A DNA stretch of 64,000 nt from Thiofilum flexile DSM 14609 (GTDB lineage Bacteria; Pseudomonadota; Gammaproteobacteria; Thiotrichales; Thiotrichaceae): assembly GCF_000380185.1 (NCBI RefSeq), contig NZ_KB904747.1, positions 1 to 64,000 of the forward strand. Reading direction: 5' to 3'. Shown piece by piece: positions 1 through 7,408 of this stretch. A model generated the notes under the pieces. The model did not search any database, was not told where the DNA came from, and was given only the letters and a program-made list of their open reading frames with translations. How positions within the stretch are numbered: the first letter of the stretch is position 1; every line of letters begins with the position of its first letter. A program made the translations under genes and the position numbers.

Positions 1-178
1 GATCCTTACTCACCACCCCTTTCACAATCTCTATCTCAAAGGCTTGGCAGGTTTGACGGATCAGCTCCCGTACCCGCAAGCCCACATCGCCCTTTAGAAT
101 CGGATAACGATATTTCGTCACAAATACAAAGTGGTACTCGATTCGGTATACTGTATGACTGCCATACCGATACTCCAT
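1..178 (-). CDS. tnpA: IS200/IS605-family transposase TnpA, N-terminal part
   Basis: The minus strand encodes a protein starting MEYRYGSHTVYRIEYHFVFV and continuing through TKYRYPIL to KGVVSKD, where the window edge cuts it. This is the N-terminus of the small Y1 (HUH) single-strand transposases of the IS200/IS605 family; their HUH metal site normally follows directly after this point, so it lies outside the window. The ATG is at 178-176. A hairpin typical of the element end lies just upstream of the gene. Whether the copy is intact cannot be seen. The recognition rests on the N-terminal motif; I am fairly sure of the family. Confidence 0.85.
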   Translation of the reverse strand, partial: MEYRYGSHTVYRIEYHFVFVTKYRYPILKGDVGLRVRELIRQTCQAFEIEIVKGVVSKD

Positions 179-230
179 TTCTCCAGTCCTCTGCTTGACT
201 TCTATTGGGTGAGTATCGCAGATAAATCTG

Positions 231-246
231 ACCGTCTAAAGACGGT
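231..246. repeat. subterminal hairpin of the IS200/IS605 end
   Basis: ACCGTC-TAAA-GACGGT is a perfect 6-bp stem with a 4-base loop, followed by GGTTTTAACC. A small imperfect-palindrome hairpin 50-60 bases upstream of tnpA is the place where the transposase recognises the left end in this family. Seen directly; its role is inferred from the family. Confidence 0.65.
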
Positions 247-255
247 GGTTTTAAC

Positions 256-501
256 CTTAGAAGACGGACTAATAAAAGATATTGATAGAGTACAAGAGCA
301 ATTGACTCAGACTAAAACCAGTATTATGAGGGTTCTAACACAGCTTAGCACCAAGCCGGAGGGTATGGACTGCGCCACTAATACTTGGCGGATATTGGCC
401 CAACTCGAACAACATGAATAACACGCAGACCACCTTCCTCATCTTAGCACCACAAAGCTCTACTATTACGCTCAAAGTTATCCAAGTTTATCGCACTAGC
501 C
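256..501 (+). pseudogene. remnant, possibly of a hemerythrin-like Fe-S repair protein (RIC/YtfE)
   Basis: After the IS end a plus-strand frame reads DGLIKDIDRVQEQLTQTKT, then PEGMDCATNTWRILAQLEQHE and a stop at 419-421. The same frame continues after the stop with HADHLPHLSTTKLYYYAQ. The spacing of P-x-x-x-x-C-x-x-x-TWR followed by a histidine-rich segment resembles the C-terminus of RIC/YtfE di-iron proteins. No start codon or N-terminus is present, so this is best read as a decayed gene tail next to, and perhaps broken by, the IS element. The family assignment is weak. Confidence 0.3.
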
Positions 502-559
502 GATAGTAAATTCATCACAACATAGAGTTTTATAATTAAACCCCTGAATAATTGGGATT

Positions 560-600
560 GCCATGCATAGCCATAATCTGCTTATATTAGGCATGGCTAT
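560..600 (+). promoter_or_regulatory. overlapping alternative hairpins upstream of livJ
   Basis: Two mutually exclusive stems share the same right arm. GCCATGC (560-566) can pair with GCATGGC (591-597), while ATAGCCAT (567-574) can pair with ATGGCTAT (593-600). The element sits about 50 bases before the livJ start. It could be part of a 5' leader or an operator; there is no visible U-tract. Function unknown. Confidence 0.3.
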
Positions 601-648
601 CCGCCTACTATGCGTAACGTGAATCAAACAACTCTAGGAGACCGTCTC

Positions 649-1779
649 ATGATCGTGGGTAAATTAAAAAAAATCGTTCCACTGACGATATTAGTTGCAG
701 GGTTACTTTCGGGTGCGGCTGTCTTTGCGGCAGATGCAATTAAAATTGGTGTGGCAGGTCCGCATACGGGTGCAAATGCGGCTTTTGGTGAGCAATTTTG
801 GAAAGGTGCTGAGGCTGCGGCTAAAGATATTAATGATGCTGGCGGTATTAATGGCTCCATGATCGAATTGGTAAAAGCTGATGATGCTTGTGAGCCAAAG
901 CAAGCAGTAGCTGTAGCCAATCGCCTAGTCGATAATGATAAAGTGGTCGCCGTAGTGGGTCACTTCTGCTCCTCCTCTACTATTCCAGCTAGTGAGATTT
1001 ATGCCGAGGCGAATATTCTGGAAATTACTCCAGCCTCTACCAATCCTAAAGTCACTGATCGTGATTTAAAAAATGTCATGCGGATGTGTGGTCGTGATGA
1101 TCAACAAGGTACGGTAGCCGGTGACTATATTATTGATAAATTAAAAGCCACTAAGGTTGCTATCATTCACGATAAAGATACTTATGGTCAGGGCTTAGCG
1201 GATGCAACTAAAGCTCGCCTCAATGAAAAAGATATCAAAGAAGTCTTATATGAGGGGTTAACCCGTGGTGAAAAAGACTTCAATGCCTTAGTCACCAAAA
1301 TCAAAGCAGCCGATGCTGAGGTGGTCTATTTCGGTGGTCTACATACCGAAGCGGGCGCTTTAATTCGCCAATTACGTGAGCAAGGTTCTAAAGCGGTCTT
1401 TATCTCTGGTGATGGTATCGTCTCTGAGCAATTAGTAACGGCTGCGGGTGGACCACAATTTGTCGAAGGAGTACGTCATACCTTCGGTCGTGATCCATTA
1501 ACGATTCCTGACAGTAAAGAAGTGGCTGAAAAAATCCAAGCTAACGGTTACAAACCTGAAGGCTATACCCTTTATGCCTACGCGACTACCCAAGCCATTG
1601 CTGAAGCACTCAAAAATGCTAAAACTACTGACGGTGACAAACTCGCCGATTGGTTAAAAGCCAATGGTGCTAACACCGTATTAGGCAAAAAAGAGTGGGA
1701 TGAAAAAGGCGATATTAAAGTCTCTGACTACACCATGTATGTCTGGGATAAAGATGGTAAGTACAAAATGGAAGAGTAA
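649..1779 (+). CDS. livJ: periplasmic branched-chain amino-acid (or amide) binding protein of a Liv-type ABC transporter
   Basis: The product is a type I periplasmic binding protein that delivers substrate to the LivHMGF permease. The N-terminus (MIVGKLKKIV, hydrophobic stretch, then AVFA before ADAIKIG) is a clear Sec signal peptide with cleavage near residue 27. The mature part starts with IKIGVAGPHTG and contains AFGEQFWKGAEAA and the EITPASTNP segment of Leu/Ile/Val-binding proteins. I place the start at 649 because TAGGAG lies at 634-640 at proper spacing; an in-frame ATG at 610 lacks this. It is first in a five-gene operon and is separated from livH by a strong hairpin. The substrate could also be another amino acid or urea. 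Confidence 0.88.
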   Translation: MIVGKLKKIVPLTILVAGLLSGAAVFAADAIKIGVAGPHTGANAAFGEQFWKGAEAAAKDINDAGGINGSMIELVKADDACEPKQAVAVANRLVDNDKVVAVVGHFCSSSTIPASEIYAEANILEITPASTNPKVTDRDLKNVMRMCGRDDQQGTVAGDYIIDKLKATKVAIIHDKDTYGQGLADATKARLNEKDIKEVLYEGLTRGEKDFNALVTKIKAADAEVVYFGGLHTEAGALIRQLREQGSKAVFISGDGIVSEQLVTAAGGPQFVEGVRHTFGRDPLTIPDSKEVAEKIQANGYKPEGYTLYAYATTQAIAEALKNAKTTDGDKLADWLKANGANTVLGKKEWDEKGDIKVSDYTMYVWDKDGKYKMEE

Positions 1780-1801
1780 GCGCCCGCTTACTTAAGTCTC
1801 A

Positions 1802-1830
1802 GATTCTGCCATACCTACTGTGGCAGAATC
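1802..1830 (+). promoter_or_regulatory. intercistronic hairpin between livJ and livH
   Basis: GATTCTGCCA (1802-1811) and TGGCAGAATC (1821-1830) form a perfect 10-bp stem with a 9-base loop. No T-run follows. The position, after the binding-protein gene and before the membrane genes, fits a partial terminator or mRNA-stabilising stem that makes the binding protein more abundant than the permease, as known for other ABC operons. Confidence 0.6.
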
Positions 1831-1873
1831 CCAACCCCCTTCTTTCTCACCTAACCACAGCAAGGCGGTTACC

Positions 1874-2791
1874 ATGGAATTTCATATTTTAGGTCAGCAA
1901 CTCGTAAATGGTTTAGCACTTGGCTCCATTTATGGTCTTATCGCAGTAGGCTACACAATGGTGTATGGGATTATAGGCATGATCAACTTCGCCCATGGCG
2001 ATGTCTATATGATCTCGGCTTATATCACGGCTATCTGTATCGCGATTTTATCCTTCTTTGGCATTAGCTCTGCTGCCTTTCTCATCATTATTACTCTGAT
2101 TGTTACGATCGTGATTGTCTCCTTATACGGTTGGAGCATTGAGCGTATTGCTTATAAACCCTTACGTAATTCTCCACGACTAGCCCCTCTCATTTCAGCT
2201 ATCGGTGTGTCGCTAGTGTTGCAGAATTATGTACAAGTCAGCCAAGGCGCTAAAACACAGGCGGTTCCCACCATTCTCCCCGGCGTGTTTCGTTTTGGTA
2301 CTGAAACCGACTTTTTCCAAATCACCTATATTCAAGTCCTGCTGGTTGTCGTGTCGTTTGCTAGCATGGCTTTACTCACCTATATCATTCAAAAGACCTC
2401 CTTAGGTCGCCAATGCCGTGCGGTACAACAAGACCCTAAGATGGCTGCCATATTAGGCATTAATACAGATCGGATTATTTCCACCGTGTTTATTTTAGGG
2501 GCGGCTATGGCTGCTATTGCAGGTGTATTAGTCACGCTGAATTATGGCTCGTTTGATTTTTCAGTCGGCTTTATTACCGGCGTTAAAGCCTTCACAGCAG
2601 CGGTTTTAGGTGGAATCGGCTCATTACCCGGAGCGATGTTAGGCGGTATTATTTTGGGGATGTCCGAGTCCTTATTCTCTGGCTTTGTTAATACGGACTA
2701 TAAGGATGTATTCGCTTTTTCACTCTTGGTGCTGGTATTGATTTTCCGTCCTAGTGGTTTATTGGGCAAGCCCTTAGTGGAGAAAGTGTAA
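1874..2791 (+). CDS. livH: branched-chain amino-acid ABC transporter permease LivH
   Basis: This is one of the two inner-membrane permease subunits of the Liv-type importer. The protein opens with GQQLVNGLALGSIYGLIAVGYT and MINFAHGDVYM, the hallmark LivH N-terminus, and has about eight hydrophobic helices and the coupling segment QDPKMAAILGIN. Near the end it carries AVLGGIGSLPGAMLGG. I chose the ATG at 1874 because AAGGCGG precedes it; an upstream in-frame ATG at 1820 would overlap the intercistronic hairpin and adds no family sequence. The stop codon overlaps the livM start by one base. Length, about 305 residues, is normal. Confidence 0.93.
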   Translation: MEFHILGQQLVNGLALGSIYGLIAVGYTMVYGIIGMINFAHGDVYMISAYITAICIAILSFFGISSAAFLIIITLIVTIVIVSLYGWSIERIAYKPLRNSPRLAPLISAIGVSLVLQNYVQVSQGAKTQAVPTILPGVFRFGTETDFFQITYIQVLLVVVSFASMALLTYIIQKTSLGRQCRAVQQDPKMAAILGINTDRIISTVFILGAAMAAIAGVLVTLNYGSFDFSVGFITGVKAFTAAVLGGIGSLPGAMLGGIILGMSESLFSGFVNTDYKDVFAFSLLVLVLIFRPSGLLGKPLVEKV

Positions 2792-4077
2792 TGTTTAGTA
2801 AACCTAATGACCCGCCCATGCTCACTGCCTTCAAGGATTCTTCTTTAGTAGGCATGATTGCTCTACTTATTTTCAGTCCTATCTCCGGTATTATCCTTAA
2901 CGGTTATGGTTTTAATACTCACCCGCAAACACCGATAATGTTAGCTTTCATTGTCTTTATCGGGCGCTTTGCCTATCAGCTCGCTGCCTTGACACCGTGG
3001 GGGCAGCGACTGATTCAAAAATTTATGTTGAGCAAAGGTAAACGGGGTGTATACGTTGCTAGCCCCGGTGACCAAAGGTATTTATGGATCATTCTCGCTA
3101 TTCTATTTATTGCCGGGCTGGTATTACCCTTTTATCTCAGCAAGTATTATCTCACCGTGGCTATTCTCGCCTTGATTTATGTATTACTCGGTTTAGGTCT
3201 TAATATTGTAGTGGGACTCGCTGGGTTACTGGATTTGGGATTTGTGGCCTTTTACGCGGTAGGAGCCTATACCTTTGCCTTAGGGTCACAATATTGGGGT
3301 TTAGGGTTTTGGAGTGCGATTCCTTTAGCGGCTGCCTTTGCGGCTCTCTTAGGGGGTATATTAGGTTTTCCAGTCTTACGTATGCATGGTGATTATCTGG
3401 CTATTGTTACCCTAGGCTTTGGGGAAATTATTCGCTTAGTGCTGAATAACTGGATGTCTTTCACGGGCGGCCCTAATGGGGCTAAAGCTGCTGAACCCTC
3501 ACTGTTTGGCCTAGAATTCACCCGTACTGCAAAAACAGATGGGCATATACCTTTTCATGAGTTTTTTGGGACAACCTATAGCCCTAATACCAAATTTATC
3601 TTTATCTATTTGGTCGTGTTTCTAGTCGCCTGCCTCATGATTTTTTTCTTTAGCCGTTTACGCACTATGCCTATGGGACGAGCTTGGGAAGCTTTACGTG
3701 AAGATGAAATTGCCTGTCGCTCTTTAGGTATGAATCATGTCACGATCAAGCTCAGTGCCTTTATGATGGGCGCTATGACGGGAGGTATTGGCGGGGTGTT
3801 TTTCGCGGCACAACAAGGCGGCTTTGTGAACCCTACTTCATTTACCTTCTTTGAATCTGCCTTAATCCTTGCCATTGTGGTATTAGGGGGCATGGGTTCT
3901 GTCGTCGGGGTTGTGGTTGCGGCATTAGTACTTACTATCCTACCTGAAATGTTACGCGACTTTGCAGATTATCGTGTATTAATATTCGGCATACTCATGG
4001 TATTCATGATGCTATGGAAACCGCGTGGTTTCTTACCCATTCGCCGTCCTTACTTCACTAAGGAGGGGCAAGCATGA
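2791..4077 (+). CDS. livM: branched-chain amino-acid ABC transporter permease LivM
   Basis: The second permease subunit, 428 residues. It has an extra N-terminal hydrophobic segment, as in E. coli LivM, followed by the core with GLGLNIVVGLAGLLDLGFVAFYAVGAY and the late ILAIVVLGGMGSVVGVVVAA segment. The coupling loop LREDEIACRSLGMN contacts the ATPases. Its start overlaps the livH stop (TAATG) and its stop overlaps the livG start (ATGA), so translation is probably coupled. Assignment is firm; the transported substrate is only inferred. Confidence 0.92.
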   Translation: MFSKPNDPPMLTAFKDSSLVGMIALLIFSPISGIILNGYGFNTHPQTPIMLAFIVFIGRFAYQLAALTPWGQRLIQKFMLSKGKRGVYVASPGDQRYLWIILAILFIAGLVLPFYLSKYYLTVAILALIYVLLGLGLNIVVGLAGLLDLGFVAFYAVGAYTFALGSQYWGLGFWSAIPLAAAFAALLGGILGFPVLRMHGDYLAIVTLGFGEIIRLVLNNWMSFTGGPNGAKAAEPSLFGLEFTRTAKTDGHIPFHEFFGTTYSPNTKFIFIYLVVFLVACLMIFFFSRLRTMPMGRAWEALREDEIACRSLGMNHVTIKLSAFMMGAMTGGIGGVFFAAQQGGFVNPTSFTFFESALILAIVVLGGMGSVVGVVVAALVLTILPEMLRDFADYRVLIFGILMVFMMLWKPRGFLPIRRPYFTKEGQA

Positions 4078-4970
4078 GTGATGTAGCAAGCCCCACTCCA
4101 CCCTCTCCGCTCTTAAGTGTACAAGGCCTAACCATGCGTTTTGGCGGTATCTTGGCCTTGAATAATGTCAATTTTGAGGTACAAAAAAACTCCATTACCG
4201 CTCTGATTGGGCCTAATGGCGCGGGTAAAACCACCGTTTTTAACTGTGTCACTGGCTTTTATAAAGCGACTGAGGGACAGGTCATTCTCAATGACAATGG
4301 TAAAACGACCAACCTACGCAAAGTACTCGGTGAAAAGTTTCAGTGGAGCGATTATGTCAATCCACCAGCCTTTTTGGAGCGCCTCTATTATAAAACTTTT
4401 GGCGGCTCCCATCGGGTCAATCAAGCCGGTGTCGCTCGTACTTTCCAAAATATCCGTTTGTTTCGTGAAATGACGGTGATGGAAAATCTGCTGGTCGCTC
4501 AGCATAATCACTTAGATCGCAATCTGATTCGCGGTATGTTGAATACTAAACATTATCGCGCCTCGGAAAAACGCGCTCTAGAGACTGCTTATTATTGGTT
4601 GGAGGTAGTAAATCTTACCGAAGATGCGAATCGTCTTGCAGGGGATTTGCCTTATGGGAATCAGCGCCGTTTAGAAATTGCCCGCGCCATGTGTACTGAA
4701 CCTAAATTAGTATGCTTGGATGAACCGGCGGCGGGCTTGAATCCGCGTGAAACGGTAGAGCTGAGTACGCTCATTCGCCATCTGCGTGATAAGCATAATG
4801 TCACGGTGCTACTGATAGAGCATGATATGGGACTAGTCATGGGTATTTCAGAGCACATTGTGGTATTAGATTATGGGCAGGTGATTGCCGCAGGCACTCC
4901 CGCAGAAATCGAGGTCAATCCTAAAGTCTTAGCGGCCTATTTAGGTACAGAAGAAGGAGACGCATCATGA
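4074..4970 (+). CDS. livG: Liv-type ABC transporter ATP-binding protein LivG
   Basis: One of the two cytoplasmic ATPase subunits of the importer. Walker A is GPNGAGKTT near residue 46. The protein has the LivG-specific insert after FNCVTGFY, then the VARTFQNIRLF segment (Q-loop), a signature-like LPYGNQRRLEIARA and Walker B LVCLDEPAAGLNP, followed by the H-loop LLIEHDMGLV. At 298 residues it is slightly longer than E. coli LivG because of the insert between residues 75 and 115. ATGA overlaps join it to livM and livF. Confidence 0.93.
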   Translation: MSDVASPTPPSPLLSVQGLTMRFGGILALNNVNFEVQKNSITALIGPNGAGKTTVFNCVTGFYKATEGQVILNDNGKTTNLRKVLGEKFQWSDYVNPPAFLERLYYKTFGGSHRVNQAGVARTFQNIRLFREMTVMENLLVAQHNHLDRNLIRGMLNTKHYRASEKRALETAYYWLEVVNLTEDANRLAGDLPYGNQRRLEIARAMCTEPKLVCLDEPAAGLNPRETVELSTLIRHLRDKHNVTVLLIEHDMGLVMGISEHIVVLDYGQVIAAGTPAEIEVNPKVLAAYLGTEEGDAS

Positions 4971-5683
4971 GTGACTATATGTTAGAAATTCATCAAATTG
5001 ATGCATCTTATGGCCCGATTCAAGCCCTGCGTAATGTGAGTATGAATGTTTCAGAAGGTGAAATTGTGACCCTAATTGGGGCTAATGGAGCCGGTAAATC
5101 AACCCTACTCATGACTATTTTTGGCTCCCCTCGCGCATCCAAAGGTTATATTAAATATCAAGGTCGGGATATTACTAATATCGCCATGCATGAAGTCGGA
5201 CGCTTAGGTATTGCTCAAGTCCCAGAAGGACGACGGATTTTCCCTGCTATGACTGTAGAAGAAAATCTCATTATGGGTACGCTTCCAATTGGCGATGAGC
5301 ATATGGAAGAAGATCGAGAAAAAATGTTTGTTATGTTTCCACGCCTAAAGGAGCGGCGCAATCAACGTGCCGGGACTTTATCCGGCGGGGAACAGCAAAT
5401 GTTAGCGATTGGTCGCGCTTTAATGAGTCGCCCTAAATTGCTGCTATTAGATGAGCCGAGTCTGGGCTTAGCCCCCTTGATTGTGAAGCAAATTCTAAAC
5501 TCACTGCGCGATATAGCTGCTCAAGGAACCACTATCTTCCTCGTCGAGCAAAATGCTAATCACGCTCTGCGCCTTGCAGATCGGGGTTATGTATTGGTCA
5601 ATGGTGAAATTCGCTTATCGGGTACGGGTGAGGAGTTACTCGTTAATCCTGAAGTGCGTGCGGCGTATTTAGGCGGGCATTAA
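4967..5683 (+). CDS. livF: Liv-type ABC transporter ATP-binding protein LivF
   Basis: The second ATPase subunit, 238 residues, normal for LivF. Walker A is GANGAGKSTLL, the Q-loop region is VPEGRRIFPAMTVEENL, the signature is LSGGEQQMLAIGRAL, Walker B is LLLLDEPSLGLAP and the switch histidine lies in LVEQNANHAL. It is the last gene of the operon and is followed at once by a strong hairpin terminator. Confidence 0.94.
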   Translation: MSDYMLEIHQIDASYGPIQALRNVSMNVSEGEIVTLIGANGAGKSTLLMTIFGSPRASKGYIKYQGRDITNIAMHEVGRLGIAQVPEGRRIFPAMTVEENLIMGTLPIGDEHMEEDREKMFVMFPRLKERRNQRAGTLSGGEQQMLAIGRALMSRPKLLLLDEPSLGLAPLIVKQILNSLRDIAAQGTTIFLVEQNANHALRLADRGYVLVNGEIRLSGTGEELLVNPEVRAAYLGGH

Positions 5684-5688
5684 CTAAA

Positions 5689-5720
5689 AAAGCCGCTAGA
5701 GTTTATGCTCCAGCGGCTTT
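5689..5720. terminator. bidirectional terminator after livF
   Basis: A 13-bp stem with one mismatch (AAAGCCGCTAGAG with CTCCAGCGGCTTT) and a 6-base loop, flanked by an A-run on the left and Ts on the right. It should stop livF transcripts and can also serve the convergent soe operon. Confidence 0.8.
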
Positions 5721-5729
5721 GCTTAGCTA

Positions 5730-5745
5730 TGTTTAACGTGAAACA
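5730..5745. promoter_or_regulatory. parS-like ParB-binding palindrome
   Basis: TGTTTAACGTGAAACA matches the conserved bacterial parS 16-mer (TGTTNCACGTGAAACA) at all defined positions but one (C to A at position 6). It lies in the gap between the livF terminator and the soeC stop, so it is not coding. A second, weaker copy lies after gyrB. ParB binding is inferred only from the match. Confidence 0.55.
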
Positions 5746-5762
5746 TTCGTATTCTATTCTGC

Positions 5763-6701
5763 TTAAGTATGCTGTGCGCCATGATAGAGATTAACCACAT
5801 GGCGAGCCTCAGCGAAAAATAGCCAGCGCTCTGCTGTAATCCCTGCAAACATCGCGAACACTCCCACTAAAGCAACCCAACCGCTCGACCACGCTAAGAT
5901 CATAAATGCTAGTAATGCTATAGGCAGGACAAAGCCTAAAGCAAACACGACTATGCGTAATTGAGTGAGTAGACTATGTTGCGCTTGATAACTAAATTCT
6001 CGTGTCAGGAAAGTACCGGCTGTGTGTCCCGTATCCAATAGGCGCACTTTGCCCTGTGTGAAACCCGTGGCGGTATTAATCGTTGGCCCTATTACGGTTC
6101 TGATCCAAAAGTAATAAATCGCCTTAGTCATCGCCCCCAAAGCTAGTAATGCTATAGCAATACCTGCCATCGTTTTACTATCTTTTCCCGCAAACGCCAA
6201 TATCAACACGAGCAAGACACTACCTGTTGCAAGGGCTAATACTATGTAATTCGTTGGTGTTAAAGCGGTGTTCCATTGTCTAATGGTTTTCAAGCAGCCA
6301 TAAATCATACCTGTACTAAACACGGTTGCTAACGCTATGACAACTGCACTTAAGCCCACAAATGCCACTAGTCCATTGGCTTGGGCATCATTCACATAGA
6401 CCCCGATGAGATACAGTAAGGCCAGTGGATAAAACACCAGCGCAAACACGCCTTCACGTGATAACCATGAGGTTTTAAAACGGAAAAAGGCTCGCCATGC
6501 CTGTTTAGGATTCGCTAAATGCAAAGTCGAAGACAATAAGCCACCAGAAATCAATACCAGAGCGAGAAGCCCGGCACTTAAGGCCACAGGTACATCAATA
6601 TCCGCAAACCCATAAACCTCTGCCAAGACTAATAAAATAAATAAACCATATCCCGCTCCAGAGGCTACGGTAAATCCAATAACAGAAAACGCTGGATGCA
6701 T
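5763..6701 (-). CDS. soeC: sulfite-dehydrogenase membrane anchor SoeC (DmsC/NrfD-like)
   Basis: A 312-residue, very hydrophobic protein with about eight predicted membrane helices, beginning MHPAFSVIGFTVASGAGYG. This resembles the DmsC-type anchor that passes electrons between the quinone pool and the iron-sulfur subunit. It follows soeB by 11 bases on the minus strand and completes a soeABC unit. In purple sulfur bacteria SoeABC oxidises sulfite to sulfate in the cytoplasm. A DMSO or polysulfide reductase anchor is the alternative; the partner genes favour Soe. Confidence 0.8.
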   Translation of the reverse strand: MHPAFSVIGFTVASGAGYGLFILLVLAEVYGFADIDVPVALSAGLLALVLISGGLLSSTLHLANPKQAWRAFFRFKTSWLSREGVFALVFYPLALLYLIGVYVNDAQANGLVAFVGLSAVVIALATVFSTGMIYGCLKTIRQWNTALTPTNYIVLALATGSVLLVLILAFAGKDSKTMAGIAIALLALGAMTKAIYYFWIRTVIGPTINTATGFTQGKVRLLDTGHTAGTFLTREFSYQAQHSLLTQLRIVVFALGFVLPIALLAFMILAWSSGWVALVGVFAMFAGITAERWLFFAEARHVVNLYHGAQHT

Positions 6702-6712
6702 AAGGTAACCTC

Positions 6713-7408
6713 TTAACGCTCAACCATTTTATTGACCCACTCTTTGACCGAGCTGATCAATGACTTTTTGCTCACATCTTCCGTCGGTATGAGGCGTGTG
6801 ACTCGTGGGGGTAAATAGCGATTGGTAGGGCTATAGCCCAGCTCAGGCATGAGTTGATAGCCGCCCCGCTCCCGCACTAGCTGGCTCACATTAGAATCAG
6901 GGTCATCAAAATCACCAAAATGACGGGCATGTGCGGGACAAGTGATCACACAAGAGGGTTGACGATCGACCTCCTCTAAGCGCTCGTCATAAATCCGATC
7001 AAGGCATAAGGTACATTTTTTCATCGTACCTGTAGAGCGATCTAATTCACGCGCACCATAGGGACAAGCCCATGAGCAGTAGTTACAACCCATACACTTA
7101 TCCTGGTCAATCAAGACAATGCCATCCTCTACGCGCTTATAGCTTGCACCTGTGGGGCATACATCCACACAATCAGCTTGCTCGCAGTGCATACAGGACA
7201 TTGGGAAATTAATCGTTTTATTCTGCGGATAATCACCTACCTCATAGCTCCGCACACGGTTAAACCATACTCCACTCGGATCTTCACCATAGGGGTTATA
7301 ATCCGTCAGTGCGCCGCTCATACCGGAGGTATTCCATTGCTTGCAGGATACCGCACACGCATGACAGCCCACACACACATCTAAATCAACGACTAAACCT
7401 AGTTTCAT
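6713..7408 (-). CDS. soeB: sulfite-dehydrogenase iron-sulfur subunit SoeB
   Basis: A 231-residue electron-transfer protein with four cysteine clusters of ferredoxin type: CVGCHACAVSC (from residue 12), CMHCEQADCVDVCP, CMGCNYCSWACPYG and CTLC with a later CVITCP. This is the pattern of DmsB/SoeB proteins carrying four [4Fe-4S] clusters. Its start overlaps the soeA stop by four bases, so the subunits are translated together. It would carry electrons from the molybdenum subunit to the SoeC anchor. Confidence 0.88.
   Translation of the reverse strand: MKLGLVVDLDVCVGCHACAVSCKQWNTSGMSGALTDYNPYGEDPSGVWFNRVRSYEVGDYPQNKTINFPMSCMHCEQADCVDVCPTGASYKRVEDGIVLIDQDKCMGCNYCSWACPYGARELDRSTGTMKKCTLCLDRIYDERLEEVDRQPSCVITCPAHARHFGDFDDPDSNVSQLVRERGGYQLMPELGYSPTNRYLPPRVTRLIPTEDVSKKSLISSVKEWVNKMVER

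Larger units (their letters stand above)
1..250 (-). mobile_element. IS200/IS605-like element, left end (partial)
   Basis: The partial tnpA gene plus the short upstream segment with a subterminal hairpin form the left end of an IS200/IS605-type element. Such elements have no terminal inverted repeats and move as single strands, recognising hairpins near their ends. The outer boundary is an estimate from the hairpin position. The rest of the element is outside the window. Confidence 0.65.

Noticed and set aside
131-421. Plus-strand ORF of 96 codons at the left end
   Set aside because: Its first part runs antisense through the tnpA start and the IS hairpin; only the later part looks like old coding sequence, kept as a remnant.
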